Shown: positions 54,139-63,779, numbered from the stretch's first letter. The stretch: 64,000 bases of DNA from Mycolicibacterium litorale (GCA_002007745.1 CP019882.1:1364001-1428000), one strand, 5' to 3'. Notes: generated from the sequence alone by a model not told the origin. Program-made: numbers and translations.

Positions 54139-55302
54139 TTAGTTCGACACTTTGCGGTAGATCTCCAGAGTCTGCTCGGCGATGTGCGCCCAGGAAAACT
54201 CCTCGATGCAGCGTTGCCGCCCCGCCGCCCCGAAGCGGCGGGCCTGCTCGGCATCGCCGACCACCGCGTTGACCGCCTCGGCCAGGCCGGCCTCGAAGCC
54301 GGCCGGGTCGGCCGCCTCGTAGTGCACCAGCCGTCCCGTCACCCCTTCAGCGACCACCTCGGGAATGCCACCCACGTCGGAGGCCACCACCGCGGTTCCG
54401 CAGGCCATCGCCTCCAGATTCACGATCCCCAACGGTTCGTACACCGACGGGCAGATGAAGGCCGTTGCTGCGGACAGGATTTCGCGGATCTTGCCGATGG
54501 GCAGGAACTCCTGCACCCAGAACACGCCGTTGCGCCGGCTGGCTAATTCCTGTACTGCCGCACTGACTTCAGCGGCGATTTCGGGTGTGTCCGGTGCGCC
54601 GGCACACAGCACCAGCTGGATGTCGGGATCGAAGCGGTGGGCGGCGGCGATCAGGTGCGGCACCCCCTTCTGCCGGGTGATGCGGCCGACGAAGGCCACC
54701 ATCGGCCGGGACGGGTCGACACCCAGCTCGGCCAGCACCGACTCGCCGCGTTCCGGCGGTGCCGGATACCAGACGTCGGTGTCGATTCCGTTCTTCACGA
54801 CGTGGACCCGGTTGGGATCCAACGTGGGATAGACCGACAACACGTCCTCGCGCATTCCCGAACTGACCGCGATCACCGCGTCGGCGGCCTCGACGGCGGT
54901 GCGCTCCACCCACAGCGACACCCGATAGCCGCCGCCGAGTTGTTCGGCCTTCCACGGCCGTAGGGGTTCGAGCGAATGCGCGGTCAACACATGCGGAACT
55001 CCGTGCAGCAGCGACGCGATGTGACCGGCCATCCCGGTGTACCAGGTGTGCGAGTGCACGACCGTCGCGGCGGCGGCCGCATTGGCCATCACCAGGTCCG
55101 CGGACAACGTCGACAGTGCCGGGTTGGCGCCCTTGAGGGCCGGATCGGGTTGGTGGACGAACGCGCCGGCCCGGGGAGCGCCCATGCAATGCACGTCGAC
55201 CTCACACAGCCTGCGCAGCTGCGCGACGAGTTCCGTCACATGCACGCCCGCGCCGCCGTAAACCTCGGGTGGATACTCCCGAGTCATCATCGCCACCCGC
55301 AT
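54139..55302 (-). CDS. glgM: alpha-maltose-1-phosphate synthase GlgM (formerly glgA)
   Basis: This 387-residue GT4 glycosyltransferase starts at ATG 55302 (MRVAMMTREYPPEVYGG, the glycine-rich N-terminal site). The acceptor/nucleotide part has AFVGRITRQKGV and FICPSVYEPLGIVNLEAMAC with the E-x7-E motif. In mycobacteria this enzyme joins ADP-glucose and glucose-1-phosphate to maltose-1-phosphate, which GlgE polymerises to alpha-glucan. It matches Rv1212c in length and place. It is divergent from glgC; the open frame to 55482 is not the start. Confidence 0.93.
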   Translation of the reverse strand: MRVAMMTREYPPEVYGGAGVHVTELVAQLRRLCEVDVHCMGAPRAGAFVHQPDPALKGANPALSTLSADLVMANAAAAATVVHSHTWYTGMAGHIASLLHGVPHVLTAHSLEPLRPWKAEQLGGGYRVSLWVERTAVEAADAVIAVSSGMREDVLSVYPTLDPNRVHVVKNGIDTDVWYPAPPERGESVLAELGVDPSRPMVAFVGRITRQKGVPHLIAAAHRFDPDIQLVLCAGAPDTPEIAAEVSAAVQELASRRNGVFWVQEFLPIGKIREILSAATAFICPSVYEPLGIVNLEAMACGTAVVASDVGGIPEVVAEGVTGRLVHYEAADPAGFEAGLAEAVNAVVGDAEQARRFGAAGRQRCIEEFSWAHIAEQTLEIYRKVSN

Positions 55303-55342
55303 ACGCCCGACGGTAGTGGTAGCGGCGCGCCACCGCAGCCTT

Positions 55343-55411
55343 GTGGTCGCATGTGTCGTCAACGTGGTTGCGCGCGACCGCAACATGGCGTGTGGACCGC
55401 GACACAGCCAC
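55343..55411. promoter_or_regulatory. nested inverted repeats in the glgM-glgC divergent region
   Basis: Three stems nest: GTGG/CCAC (55343-55346, 55408-55411), TGTGTCG/CGACACA (55352-55358, 55400-55406) and GTTGCG/CGCAAC (55367-55372, 55379-55384). The element lies between the two starts (55302 and 55467), so it could be an operator for both genes or a leader structure. Confidence 0.45.
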
Positions 55412-55466
55412 CGGTAATAGTGCCAATGGCCTAGCCGTTGGTTGCGCGTGCCGTTAGGTTTGCAGC

Positions 55467-56681
55467 ATGAGGGAATTGCCACACGTGCTGGGCATTGTCC
55501 TGGCCGGCGGGGAGGGCAAGCGGCTGTATCCGCTGACAGCTGACCGGGCCAAGCCCGCGGTTCCCTTCGGCGGGGCCTACCGGCTCATCGATTTCGTGTT
55601 GTCGAATCTGGTCAACGCGCGGTACTTGCGGATCTGTGTGCTCACCCAGTACAAGTCGCACTCCCTGGACCGGCACATCTCGCAGAACTGGCGGTTGTCG
55701 GGTCTGGCCGGTGAATACATCACCCCGGTTCCCGCCCAGCAGCGCCTCGGGCCGCGCTGGTACACCGGTTCGGCCGACGCGATCTATCAATCGCTGAACC
55801 TCATCTACGACGAGGATCCGGACTACATCGTGGTTTTCGGCGCGGATCACGTGTACCGGATGGACCCCGAGCAGATGGTGAAGTTCCACATCGAGAGCGG
55901 GGCGGGTGCGACGGTCGCCGGGATCCGGGTGCCCCGCGCCGAGGCGCACGCATTCGGGTGCATCGACGCCGACGAGTCGGGACGCATCCGGGAGTTCATC
56001 GAGAAGCCGGCCGACCCGCCGGGCACGCCGGACGACCCGGAGCAGACGTTCGTGTCGATGGGCAACTACATCTTCACCACCAAGGTGCTCATCGATGCGA
56101 TCCGCGCCGACGCCGATGACGACAACTCCGATCACGACATGGGCGGCGACATCATCCCGCGCCTGGTCTCCGACGGTATGGCCGCGGTGTACGACTTCAA
56201 GAACAACGAGGTGCCCGGCGCCACCGAACGCGACCACGGCTACTGGCGCGACGTCGGGACGCTGGACGCGTTCTATGACGCGCACATGGATTTGGTGTCC
56301 GTTCACCCGGTGTTCAACCTCTACAACAAGCGCTGGCCGATCCGCGGGGAGTCGGAGAACCTGGCGCCGGCCAAATTCGTCAACGGCGGTTCGGCTCAGG
56401 AGTCGGTGGTCGGCGCGGGCAGCATCATCTCCGCGGCGTCGGTACGCAATTCGGTGCTGTCGAGCAACGTGGTGATCGAGGACGGCGCGATCGTGGAGGG
56501 CAGTGTGCTGATGCCCGGTGTGCGGGTTGGCCGCGGCGCGGTGGTGCGCCACGCGATCCTGGACAAGAACGTCGTGGTCGGTCCCGGCGAGATGGTGGGC
56601 GTGGATCTGGAGAAGGACCGCGAGCGGTTCGCGATCAGCTCCGGTGGCGTGGTGGCCGTGGGCAAGGGCGTCTGGATCTAG
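55467..56681 (+). CDS. glgC: glucose-1-phosphate adenylyltransferase
   Basis: This 404-residue enzyme has an N-terminal nucleotidyl-transferase domain with [19 protein letters not shown] and [10 protein letters not shown], and a C-terminal left-handed beta-helix. It makes ADP-glucose for GlgM and glycogen synthesis. It matches Rv1213. ATG 55467 ([15 protein letters not shown]) is the family start. It ends two bases before the convergent DUF4126 gene. Confidence 0.95.
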   Translation: MRELPHVLGIVLAGGEGKRLYPLTADRAKPAVPFGGAYRLIDFVLSNLVNARYLRICVLTQYKSHSLDRHISQNWRLSGLAGEYITPVPAQQRLGPRWYTGSADAIYQSLNLIYDEDPDYIVVFGADHVYRMDPEQMVKFHIESGAGATVAGIRVPRAEAHAFGCIDADESGRIREFIEKPADPPGTPDDPEQTFVSMGNYIFTTKVLIDAIRADADDDNSDHDMGGDIIPRLVSDGMAAVYDFKNNEVPGATERDHGYWRDVGTLDAFYDAHMDLVSVHPVFNLYNKRWPIRGESENLAPAKFVNGGSAQESVVGAGSIISAASVRNSVLSSNVVIEDGAIVEGSVLMPGVRVGRGAVVRHAILDKNVVVGPGEMVGVDLEKDRERFAISSGGVVAVGKGVWI

Positions 56682-56682
56682 T

Positions 56683-57270
56683 TCATCCCTGCGCCGTCCG
56701 GCGTCGGCGCCTGCGCCGCAGCAGCCCCACCGCCGCCCACGCCAGCGCGATGAGGATCACCAGCACCAGCACCGGCACCAGGATCGCGACGAATACCAGA
56801 CCCACGCTGGCGATGTCCTCCAGTGTGCTCAATACCGGTGCCGCGGTCCCCGCCGTGGCGACATTCGCGGCGGGGCGCACCGCGGTCTTCGTCAGGTGCA
56901 CCACCAAGGCGGTCACCACCCCGATCGCCACCGGCACCCACTGACCGGTTCGGGCGAAGTCGCCGGGGTCGGTGACGGCGGCGGTCTGGGCGGCGGTGCC
57001 CGAGCCGAACGCGATGCCGCCGGCCGTCGGGCGGATGAACGTCTGCACGGCGTCGTTGATCGAATCCAGCGCCGGAACCTTGTCGGCCACGATCTCGACG
57101 GCCAGCAGCACCGCGACGATGGCGATCACCCAGCCGTTCTCCAGCCAGGACCAGGTGTGCGGGAGCGTGACCAGGTCGGTGAACCGGCCCAGCAGGGCAA
57201 GCGCCAGTAGGGGGATGTAGGCGTTGAGGCCGGCGGCGGTAGCCAGCCCGAAACCGGTCATCAGCTCCAC
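56683..57270 (-). CDS. DUF4126 membrane protein
   Basis: This 195-residue protein has five or six hydrophobic segments, starting FGLATAAGLNAYIPLLALAL, as in DUF4126 proteins, and an Arg-rich C-terminal tail (RRRRRRRT). Function is unknown. It is convergent with glgC. In M. tuberculosis the gene after glgC is PE14, so this position differs. Confidence 0.82.
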   Translation of the reverse strand: MELMTGFGLATAAGLNAYIPLLALALLGRFTDLVTLPHTWSWLENGWVIAIVAVLLAVEIVADKVPALDSINDAVQTFIRPTAGGIAFGSGTAAQTAAVTDPGDFARTGQWVPVAIGVVTALVVHLTKTAVRPAANVATAGTAAPVLSTLEDIASVGLVFVAILVPVLVLVILIALAWAAVGLLRRRRRRRTAQG

Positions 57271-57328
57271 GTCTCCAGGATGACGCGTCCGGGCCCGGAT
57301 AGCGGCCGAGCCGGCGAATTGACCGGTA

Positions 57329-57970
57329 TCAGGGGTTGGCCAGATCCATCTCCGCAGGGCTGGCGCCGCCGATGTCCTGGGAGATGAAGCTCCGGCTGGT
57401 CAGCGGGCCGCCGAACTGCTGAAGGAGGCCGCCTTGATCGTTGCGGCCCAAGTCGACGGGTTCGAACCCCAGCCGCTGGATCAGTTCGGCGACCACGCCG
57501 TTGGCGTCGGGGTGGTTGCCGGACAGGAACAGCACCCGCCGGCCGCCACGTCCGTCGCCGGGTTCGCGGGCCAGGACCCTGGCCCAGGTGTGGCCGAACG
57601 CCTTGACCACCCTGGCGTTGGTCGCCCACTGCTCGACCAGGTCGGAGGAGGGTCGACCACCCAGGTCAGCCGGCGAGAAATCGCTGTAGTCAATGGCATT
57701 GGTGGCGTCGATGACGATGCGCCGGTTCCAGTCCGGCAGTTGTCCGACCAGAGCCTGTACCGCATCGAAGGGCACCGCCAAGACGACCACGTCGGCCTGC
57801 AGTGCTTCGGCAGCCTCGGTGGGCACGATGTGGTGACCGAGCTTGGCGGCCAGCGGGGCCACCGCGCCGGGCCCGCGCGATCCGGCGACGGCGACGGCGA
57901 CGCCGGCCCGGGCGAACTGGGCGGCCACCGCCGAGCCGATGTTGCCCGAACCGATGATGGCGTACGTCAT
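57329..57970 (-). CDS. NADPH-dependent F420 reductase-like oxidoreductase
   Basis: This 213-residue Rossmann protein has the dinucleotide site IIGSGNIGSAVAAQFARAG (from residue 4) and AVPFDAVQALV, which belong to the F420-dependent NADP oxidoreductase family (NADP oxidoreductase, coenzyme F420-dependent). Whether F420 is really the cofactor cannot be read from the sequence; fbiC is in the same window. ATG 57970 follows GGAAGGCC; the longer frame to 58258 is not coding. It is divergent from a TetR gene that probably controls it. Confidence 0.87.
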   Translation of the reverse strand: MTYAIIGSGNIGSAVAAQFARAGVAVAVAGSRGPGAVAPLAAKLGHHIVPTEAAEALQADVVVLAVPFDAVQALVGQLPDWNRRIVIDATNAIDYSDFSPADLGGRPSSDLVEQWATNARVVKAFGHTWARVLAREPGDGRGGRRVLFLSGNHPDANGVVAELIQRLGFEPVDLGRNDQGGLLQQFGGPLTSRSFISQDIGGASPAEMDLANP

Positions 57971-58106
57971 GTGGCCTTCCTGACCGCGGCGGCGTTTCCG
58001 CCAGATCGACTGCCGTGCAGCGACCCTCGCAGTTATGTAGTGATCGTTAAAGGTAATTCGGCTCGACGGTACCAGACCTGCCGTGCGGGTGCCTAGGATC
58101 GACGTC

Positions 58107-58646
58107 ATGGCCCGGCCCCCGAAGTTCGACCGCGCGGCTGCGCTGCAGCGCGCCATGCACTTGTTCTGGGAGCGGGGATTCGACGGCACGTCGATCAACG
58201 ATCTGACCGAGGCCATGGGAATCTCCCCGCCGAGCTTGTACGCGGCCTTCGGGGACAAACAAGCACTGTATGCCGCGGCCGTCGACCTCTACGAAGAGAC
58301 GGCCGTGGTGCCCCCGGCCTTGGCGGCGCCGACCGCGCGGGAGGCATTCGGACAAATGCTGGACCGTGCGGTCGAGTTGTACACCCGTCCGGGTCGCCCG
58401 CGCGGGTGTCTGGTGATCGCCGACCCGCCGCTCCAGAAGCGCCGCGGTGCTGGGCTCAAGGCGATTGCCGACCGGCTGCGCCGGGCTCAACGGGAGGGCG
58501 ATCTGCGCCGCGACGTCGACGCCGCGGCGTTGGCGGACTACATCGACCTGGTGCTGCGGGGGCTGTCGGCGAAGGCCAGGGATGGCGCCACCCGCAAGCA
58601 GTTACGTGCGGCTGCCGATCTCGCGCTCACGGCCTGGCCGGCCTAA
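58107..58646 (+). CDS. TetR-family transcriptional regulator
   Basis: This 179-residue protein has an N-terminal helix-turn-helix (about 28-50, FDGTSINDLTEAMGISPPSLYAAFGDK) and an all-helical ligand part. The PRGCLVIADPP step is typical of AcrR-like repressors that bind small electrophiles. ATG 58107 (MARPPKF) is preferred to ATG 58083. It is divergent from the reductase gene (136 bases apart), suggesting local control. It overlaps the convergent SnoaL gene by four bases. Confidence 0.88.
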   Translation: MARPPKFDRAAALQRAMHLFWERGFDGTSINDLTEAMGISPPSLYAAFGDKQALYAAAVDLYEETAVVPPALAAPTAREAFGQMLDRAVELYTRPGRPRGCLVIADPPLQKRRGAGLKAIADRLRRAQREGDLRRDVDAAALADYIDLVLRGLSAKARDGATRKQLRAAADLALTAWPA

Positions 58647-59050
58647 CCGGGCTCCTTGGTCAACACCGTGAACAACTGCGAGATGACGCCATCCTCGACG
58701 ATCGCGACGTCGAACCCGGAGACCAGCGGTTGCCCGCCGCCAGAGTCACCCGCTCCCGGCGCGAAGACGTCGAAGGCGAGCAAGCCCATGTTGGCGGTCT
58801 GATACACCGGGCCCGACGGGGTGAAGCTGAGTCCGGCAAGCTGTCCATCGAGCAATGCCTGGGCCTTGTCGTGCAAGCGGTCGCGGCCCACGACCGTCTC
58901 CTCGGAGTCCGACCACCGGACGTCGGCCGCGTAATTGCGGCGGATCGTCGCCAGCCGCTTCTGCGGGTCGCGCTCGTTGAACACCGCCAACAAGTTCTCC
59001 TGCATGAGCCGAGTGATGTTCTCGCTCAAGGAGTTACTGACCTGAGCCAT
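58643..59050 (-). CDS. SnoaL/NTF2-like protein
   Basis: This 135-residue cone-shaped-fold protein has the typical N-terminal helix LLAVFNERDPQKRLATIRRNYAADVRWSD and a C-terminal beta-sheet with FDVAIVEDGVISQL. SnoaL-like proteins bind or isomerise small organic compounds; no substrate can be named. It starts at ATG 59050, nine bases after a good -10 box, so its transcript may have almost no leader. It lies between the TetR/reductase pair and the efflux operon. Confidence 0.82.
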   Translation of the reverse strand: MAQVSNSLSENITRLMQENLLAVFNERDPQKRLATIRRNYAADVRWSDSEETVVGRDRLHDKAQALLDGQLAGLSFTPSGPVYQTANMGLLAFDVFAPGAGDSGGGQPLVSGFDVAIVEDGVISQLFTVLTKEPG

Positions 59051-59058
59051 GGACGCAA

Positions 59059-59086
59059 TCTATAGTGGTCATGCAAGTTAGGTCAA
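59059..59086 (-). promoter_or_regulatory. predicted sigma-A promoter of the SnoaL-like gene
   Basis: On the minus strand TTGACC (59086-59081) and TATAGA (59064-59059) are separated by 16 bases. The -10 box is nine bases from the ATG, predicting a leaderless or near-leaderless transcript, which is common in mycobacteria. This is a visual match only. Confidence 0.5.
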
Positions 59087-59099
59087 GGCGTGCCCGTCC

Positions 59100-59774
59100 T
59101 CACCACACCCGCGGCACCAGGCGGTAGCCAACCGTCTCCTGGTATTGCCGGTACCCGTCGAGTTGCCCGCTGAGCATCTTCTCCTCGTCGAAGATCCGCA
59201 CCACCATCAGTGCCACCCCCGCGGCGGCGATCAGCAGCGCCCAGTACGAGCCCAGCGCCAGTGCCATCCCGATCATCAGGATCACGTTCCCGGTGTACAT
59301 CGGATGGCGCACAACGCCGTACACGCCGGTGGTCACCAGCGGCTGCCCTTCCTCGACCGTGATGGTGGCCGCCGCGTACCGGTTCTGGTAGACGACGAAC
59401 ATCGCCAACCCGAGCCCGACGGCCACCAGCACGTCACCCACGACGGACAGCCAAGCCGGTACGCCCGACCAGCCGAACCGGTAGTCGAGGGCCGCCAGGA
59501 CGAGCATGGCGGGGAAGGCGATGAAGGTGCCCACCATGACCACCCGCTGGATCGGCCGGGTCTCGGCTCTGGGTCCGGCACGCATCCGCCGCTGCATGGC
59601 CGCCGGGTCGATCCGGCTCAGGTAGAGCGTTGGCACCAGGCTGATCGTCGCGAACACGGCCAGGAATGCCCACCCCTGCCAGTAAGCAAGTGTGCCGGCC
59701 GGTAGAAACAGCAGCGCGGCGAACGCCACGGTGCCGACAACCGACGAGATCAGGGTTCGAATCATAGTGCGCAT
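59100..59774 (-). CDS. isoprenylcysteine carboxyl methyltransferase-like membrane protein, Rv1216c homologue
   Basis: This 224-residue protein has five or six hydrophobic segments. The C-terminal ICMT/PEMT SAM motif is VVRHPMYTGNVILMIG (about 152-167) with a following EEKMLSGQLDGYRQY. It matches Rv1216c in length and place, downstream of the ABC exporter genes and nine bases after the permease. The methyl acceptor is unknown. It may modify a membrane lipid or quinone, or a compound exported by the pump. Confidence 0.85.
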   Translation of the reverse strand: MRTMIRTLISSVVGTVAFAALLFLPAGTLAYWQGWAFLAVFATISLVPTLYLSRIDPAAMQRRMRAGPRAETRPIQRVVMVGTFIAFPAMLVLAALDYRFGWSGVPAWLSVVGDVLVAVGLGLAMFVVYQNRYAAATITVEEGQPLVTTGVYGVVRHPMYTGNVILMIGMALALGSYWALLIAAAGVALMVVRIFDEEKMLSGQLDGYRQYQETVGYRLVPRVW

Positions 59775-59783
59775 CGTGACCTC

Positions 59784-61403
59784 TCAGCTCACATCGCGGC
59801 GGCGATACAACCATCCGGCACCGAGCACCAGCCCGGCCGCGATCACGGTCAGCACGCTCAGTGTCACCACCGAAATCGACGACGGCGCCGTCGTCCGGCT
59901 GACCGAAGAGGCGTCCACGAGCCATCGCGGAAGCCGCAACAGGGCGCCGAGATACAACGCGACGACCACCCAGGTCACCGCCAGCCATCCGATCCCGGGA
60001 TGGCGAAGGGCGGCACCGAGTGCCGCCACACCGGCAACGACGGCCATCGCTGGCAGGTAGGCCAGGGCGGCCACGGTCAGCCGCGCAACCATGACCGGTT
60101 CACCCAGCGTCAGACCCGCGCCGAGGCCGTTGCCCAGGCCGGCGCAGGCGAGTAGCACCGCAGCGCCGGCCAGCGCAGCGCCCAGCGCGGACAGCAGCCA
60201 TCTCCAACGGGACACCGCTCCGGAGAGCACCGCCTCGCCGATCCCGGACCTCTCGTCACGGCTGAGACCGATCACCACGCTGACCACGTACGCCGTCGTC
60301 GCGGCGGCCAGGAACTGCGTCATCGTGGTGTAGACACCATCGGTCCCCTGTGTGGAGAGGACCCGGGCCAGCAACTCGTTGCCGCGGGCCGCATCCAGCA
60401 GCGACTTCGTCATCGACCCGAAAGCCGCGCCGGCCAGCAGGAGTCCGACCGCCCAGCCCGTCGTCAGCCCGCGGTGTATCACCAACTTCAACCCGAAGAC
60501 ACCACCGACCGGTCTGGCGTGGGGATGCTCACCCGCAGAGCTCAGGATGCCGTCGTCGTACTGACGCCTGCTCTCCAGGATGACGGCGGCAGCCGCCAAC
60601 GCTGCGGTCAGCGCCAGCAGCAGCGCAAGCGGCCACCAGCGCAACGCGACGAAGGGTCGCATCTGTTGGGCCCAGGCGATGGGGGAGAACCAGCTCAACG
60701 GGCTGCCGGAGTTGTCGATCACATCCCCGGCGCCGCGCACGAGCACGGCGCAGCCCAGCATGGCCATCGAGACCGCAGTCGCGGTGCGCGCCTGTCGCCA
60801 CAATTGCGCGGAAACCGTCGCGCACGCGCCGAAGGCGGTGGCGACGGCGGTGATGCCCAGGCACATGGCTGCGGTGTCGCGGACAGCGAATCCCGTTGCC
60901 GCCATGGCGAATGTCATCGTCGCGGCCAGGACCAGGTTGGTCGCGGCGATCACGATCAACGTTGCGGCGGTGCGGGCGTGGCGGCCGACGACGGCGGACG
61001 ACACCAGTTCGGCGGCGCCGCTTTCTTCCTCGGCCCGGGTATGCCGGATCGCGGTCAGAATGGCCAGGATCGACGCGGCGACGATGAGGGTGAGCATCAG
61101 CTCATTTGCCATCATCACGCCGAGATCGGTTTCATCGCCACCGAACATGGGGCCACCCAGCATGATCCCCGCCGGGGTCTTCAACAGGTTGACTCGGGCC
61201 TGGCGCTGAGCTTCGTCGGGGTAGGCCAGCTTGATCCCGTTGGGGGCGTACACCATCATCAGCGTCAGCGCGGCGACCCATACCGTCAGCCGGATCCGGT
61301 CGCGGCGCACGGCGAAACGCACCAGGGCGGTCACCCCGGTCAGGGACGACGATGCCGGCGTGGCCTGGTGGCGGCCACCGGCCAGGGCCGCGGTGGCGGT
61401 CAT
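59784..61403 (-). CDS. ABC exporter permease, Rv1217c homologue
   Basis: This 539-residue permease of the polyketide-antibiotic (tetronasin) exporter type has about twelve hydrophobic segments. Two repeats of the pattern [21 protein letters not shown] mark the start of the halves. ATG 61403 overlaps the ATPase stop by four bases (ATGA). With the ATPase it forms a drug pump; the M. tuberculosis pair Rv1217c-Rv1218c is linked to efflux of several drugs. The longer frame to 61577 is not coding. Confidence 0.9.
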   Translation of the reverse strand: MTATAALAGGRHQATPASSSLTGVTALVRFAVRRDRIRLTVWVAALTLMMVYAPNGIKLAYPDEAQRQARVNLLKTPAGIMLGGPMFGGDETDLGVMMANELMLTLIVAASILAILTAIRHTRAEEESGAAELVSSAVVGRHARTAATLIVIAATNLVLAATMTFAMAATGFAVRDTAAMCLGITAVATAFGACATVSAQLWRQARTATAVSMAMLGCAVLVRGAGDVIDNSGSPLSWFSPIAWAQQMRPFVALRWWPLALLLALTAALAAAAVILESRRQYDDGILSSAGEHPHARPVGGVFGLKLVIHRGLTTGWAVGLLLAGAAFGSMTKSLLDAARGNELLARVLSTQGTDGVYTTMTQFLAAATTAYVVSVVIGLSRDERSGIGEAVLSGAVSRWRWLLSALGAALAGAAVLLACAGLGNGLGAGLTLGEPVMVARLTVAALAYLPAMAVVAGVAALGAALRHPGIGWLAVTWVVVALYLGALLRLPRWLVDASSVSRTTAPSSISVVTLSVLTVIAAGLVLGAGWLYRRRDVS

Positions 61404-62323
61404 TGTGCGGCGCTTCGATATTCGCGCAGAAACAGGTCCTCCAGTGACGCCGCAGTGACGGTCAGATCGGTGATGCCCAGCCCGGACAGGTGCGCCATGG
61501 TGGTGTCCATCGCGTCCCGGTCGACGCTGAACCTGACCTGCCGGCCGTGGACTTCGACGTCGTGCACCGCGGGCCATCGCCCCACGACGGCAGGATCCCG
61601 GTGGGTGCGCGCCGTGACGGTGGTGCGCATGAGGTGCCGCAGCTCAGTCAGCGAACCCGACTGCACGGTGCGCCCGGCGCGCACGATGGTGACGGTGTCA
61701 CAGGTCTGCTCCACTTCGGCCAGGATGTGACTGGACAGCAGTACCGCTGCCCCGCGCCGGGCGACTTCGCGTACGCACTGCTGGAATGTCTTCTCCATCA
61801 ACGGGTCCAGTCCCGATGTCGGTTCGTCGAGGATGTAGATGTCGGCGTCGGTGGCGAAGGCGGCTACCAGGGCGACCTTCTGGCGGTTGCCTTTGGAGTA
61901 GGTGCGCGCCTTCTTGTGCGGGTCGAGCTCGAAGCGCTCGATGAGCTGCTCGCGGCGGCGCGGGTCGACGTTGCCACGTAATGCGCACAGGAAGTCGATG
62001 GCCTGGCCACCGGTGAGGTTGGGCCACAGCGTCACATCGCCGGGCACATAGGCGATCCGGCGATGCAGGGACACCGCGTCCCGCCACGGATCACCACCGA
62101 GCAGCCGAACCCGCCCGCCGTCGGCGCGCAGCAGTCCCAGCAGCACCCGGATGGTGGTCGATTTGCCCGCGCCGTTGGGGCCGAGAAAGCCGGCTACTGA
62201 ACCGGGCCGGACCGTAAGATCCAGTCCGTCCAGCGCCCGGGTGCGGCCGAAGGATTTTGTCAATCCGTGGATTTCGACCGCGGCGGAGTCAGTGTGTGTC
62301 CGCGGTGCCGATGCCGTCGTCAT
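61400..62323 (-). CDS. ABC exporter ATPase, Rv1218c homologue
   Basis: This 307-residue ATPase has Walker [11 protein letters not shown] (about 47-56), the C motif region [15 protein letters not shown] (a modified LSGGQ, as in this family), Walker [13 protein letters not shown] and the switch His in [14 protein letters not shown]-terminal accessory domain follows (about 215-307). ATG 62323 lies behind GGAG and overlaps the TetR gene end by 35 bases, so the operon is TetR-ATPase-permease-Rv1216c homologue. Confidence 0.92.
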   Translation of the reverse strand: MTTASAPRTHTDSAAVEIHGLTKSFGRTRALDGLDLTVRPGSVAGFLGPNGAGKSTTIRVLLGLLRADGGRVRLLGGDPWRDAVSLHRRIAYVPGDVTLWPNLTGGQAIDFLCALRGNVDPRRREQLIERFELDPHKKARTYSKGNRQKVALVAAFATDADIYILDEPTSGLDPLMEKTFQQCVREVARRGAAVLLSSHILAEVEQTCDTVTIVRAGRTVQSGSLTELRHLMRTTVTARTHRDPAVVGRWPAVHDVEVHGRQVRFSVDRDAMDTTMAHLSGLGITDLTVTAASLEDLFLREYRSAAQ

Positions 62324-62966
62324 CAGCGTCTCCTTCATTCCTGGCTGCGAGATCGCCCTGTGCCACGAAGGCGTCGAACATGGTGGTGTCGGTGAGCAGC
62401 CCCTCGGTGTAGACCTCCAGCGCGGGCAGCACCATGTCGTTGCGGTAGTCGCGCAGTACCGCCCGGATGTCGGACGGGGTGTCGTGGAGTTGCAGGTAGA
62501 GCAGGAACGCGCCACCGCCGGCCATGCCCAGGTACTTGGCACGGGCAGCGGGATCCCGGCTGGGCTTGACGGTGCCGGCGCGGACGCCGTCGTCGAGGTA
62601 GGCCTCGACATTGGCGATCATGGCCCGCCACAGGTGGTTGGCCAGCTCGCCACCGGTCTGCATGGTGCGCACCAGGTAGGCCATCATCGGCGCGAACGAT
62701 TCGATTTCGGCCACCTGGGCCAGCCAGCTGGCCGGGTCGGTGGAGCGGATCGCCTGGGATTTCTCGCTGCGGATTTCTTCGGCGATGAAGTCGTCGCAGG
62801 TCTTGCGCAGGCCTTCCTTCGATCCGAAGTGGTGGATGACCAGTCCTGGGCTGACTCCGGCCGCTTCGGCGATCGCCCGCACCCCGACATCGAATCCGCG
62901 CGAGCCGAACAGGTCGATGGCGGCGTCCCGGATCCGGGCGGCCGTCGTCAAGTCCGTTGAACGCAT
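62289..62966 (-). CDS. TetR-family repressor of the ABC exporter, Rv1219c homologue
   Basis: This 225-residue protein has a helix-turn-helix at about residues 30-52 ([27 protein letters not shown]) and a helical ligand domain. It matches Rv1219c, which represses the Rv1217c-Rv1218c pump. ATG 62966 ([11 protein letters not shown]) lies inside a long palindrome, which is probably its own operator; ATG 62984 is the alternative. It is the first gene of the efflux operon. Confidence 0.9.
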   Translation of the reverse strand: MRSTDLTTAARIRDAAIDLFGSRGFDVGVRAIAEAAGVSPGLVIHHFGSKEGLRKTCDDFIAEEIRSEKSQAIRSTDPASWLAQVAEIESFAPMMAYLVRTMQTGGELANHLWRAMIANVEAYLDDGVRAGTVKPSRDPAARAKYLGMAGGGAFLLYLQLHDTPSDIRAVLRDYRNDMVLPALEVYTEGLLTDTTMFDAFVAQGDLAARNEGDADDDGIGTADTH

Positions 62967-62992
62967 GTTCAGTATGCTAAACACGCGTTCAA
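62957..62992. promoter_or_regulatory. palindromic operator over the TetR (Rv1219c-like) start
   Basis: This 36-bp palindrome (15 of 18 pairs match) has outer arms TTGAACGC (62957-62964) and GCGTTCAA (62985-62992). A second, inner palindrome is GTTCAG-TATG-CTAAAC. It covers the repressor's start codon and the adjacent promoter region. This is the size and place expected for an autoregulatory TetR operator. Confidence 0.75.
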
Positions 62993-63040
62993 GTACGGGT
63001 CAAGCGGTTACCCGAACTCTGATTTCGGACAGATCAACGG

Positions 63041-63483
63041 TCAGGCGGCGCGCGGAAGGTCCGTCCAGTCGGGGATCGGCCTCTCGGCCGCCGCCGGGTG
63101 CTGACGCCCGGCCCGGTTGACCAGGATCTCGAACATGCGGGCGGCACCTATGGTCCCGTAGGAGTAGGGCTGCGAGCGCCGAACGGGCCTGCCGGCCAGG
63201 CCGGTGATCGTGACGTGGACCCGGTGGCCATTGGGTCCGTCCGCCGGCGAACCGGATTCGCCGACGGTAGCCTTCAGTCCGGCAAGCGGAATTCGCTGTG
63301 CGTTCCGGTGGTAGCCCAAGATCAGAAATGTCTTGGTGATACGGAGTTCGGCCCAAGTCGCCACGACACGGTCGGCCCGGTTCCGCCGACTTTGCGCGAG
63401 GCTGGACACGGCCGCCCCAATAGAAGCAGGACGAAGGGGGTGAGCATTACCGCAGCAATAGTGGGACTGATGCGTTGATCCAT
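63041..63483 (-). CDS. small membrane-anchored protein, apparently frameshifted
   Basis: From ATG 63483 the first frame codes for a short cytosolic start and a membrane helix (MDQRISPTIAAVMLTPFVLL), then turns to nonsense and stops. The frame 63409-63041 codes for a coherent 122-residue rest (SSLAQSRRNRADRVVATWAE and then ITKTFLILGYHRNAQRIPLAG). One added base at the C4 run 63415-63418 joins the two into 147 residues. Either the gene starts at GTG 63409, or the true gene is the joined one. Function is unknown; the soluble part has a beta-rich look. Confidence 0.5.
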
Positions 63484-63702
63484 GAGGTACCCCCGGAACA
63501 TCCTGCGCAGATCGGGCGAACCAGCCCGTAACCTGCGCGCAATATTCTTGCCTCACACCGCCTTTGGGGTGACGCCTCCCATGGAAGCAGCGTGGTGGTG
63601 ACAAGTCCAATGACTAATTTAGATAGCAGTCATCCTCAATTGCGATGGAATCACGATTTTCGATCGGACTTATTTCGATACGCGATCCATTGATCAAAGC
63701 AG

Positions 63703-63743
63703 AAATTTGCTAGATTTCCACTAAGTGTGCACACAGCAAATTT
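63703..63743. promoter_or_regulatory. inverted repeats upstream of the LysR gene
   Basis: AAATTTGCT (63703-63711) pairs with AGCAAATTT (63735-63743), and GTGTGCACAC (63725-63734) is a perfect palindrome between them. The surrounding 150 bases are AT-rich for this genome. It lies 37 bases before the LysR start and may be an autoregulatory site; no sigma-factor motif is clear. Confidence 0.4.
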
Positions 63744-63779
63744 TCAGCAGGGTCAGCTATTGTCTGATAAGTTTGCCAA

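Noticed and set aside
55431..56552. 373-residue frame opposite glgC
   Set aside because: Antisense shadow of a conserved gene.
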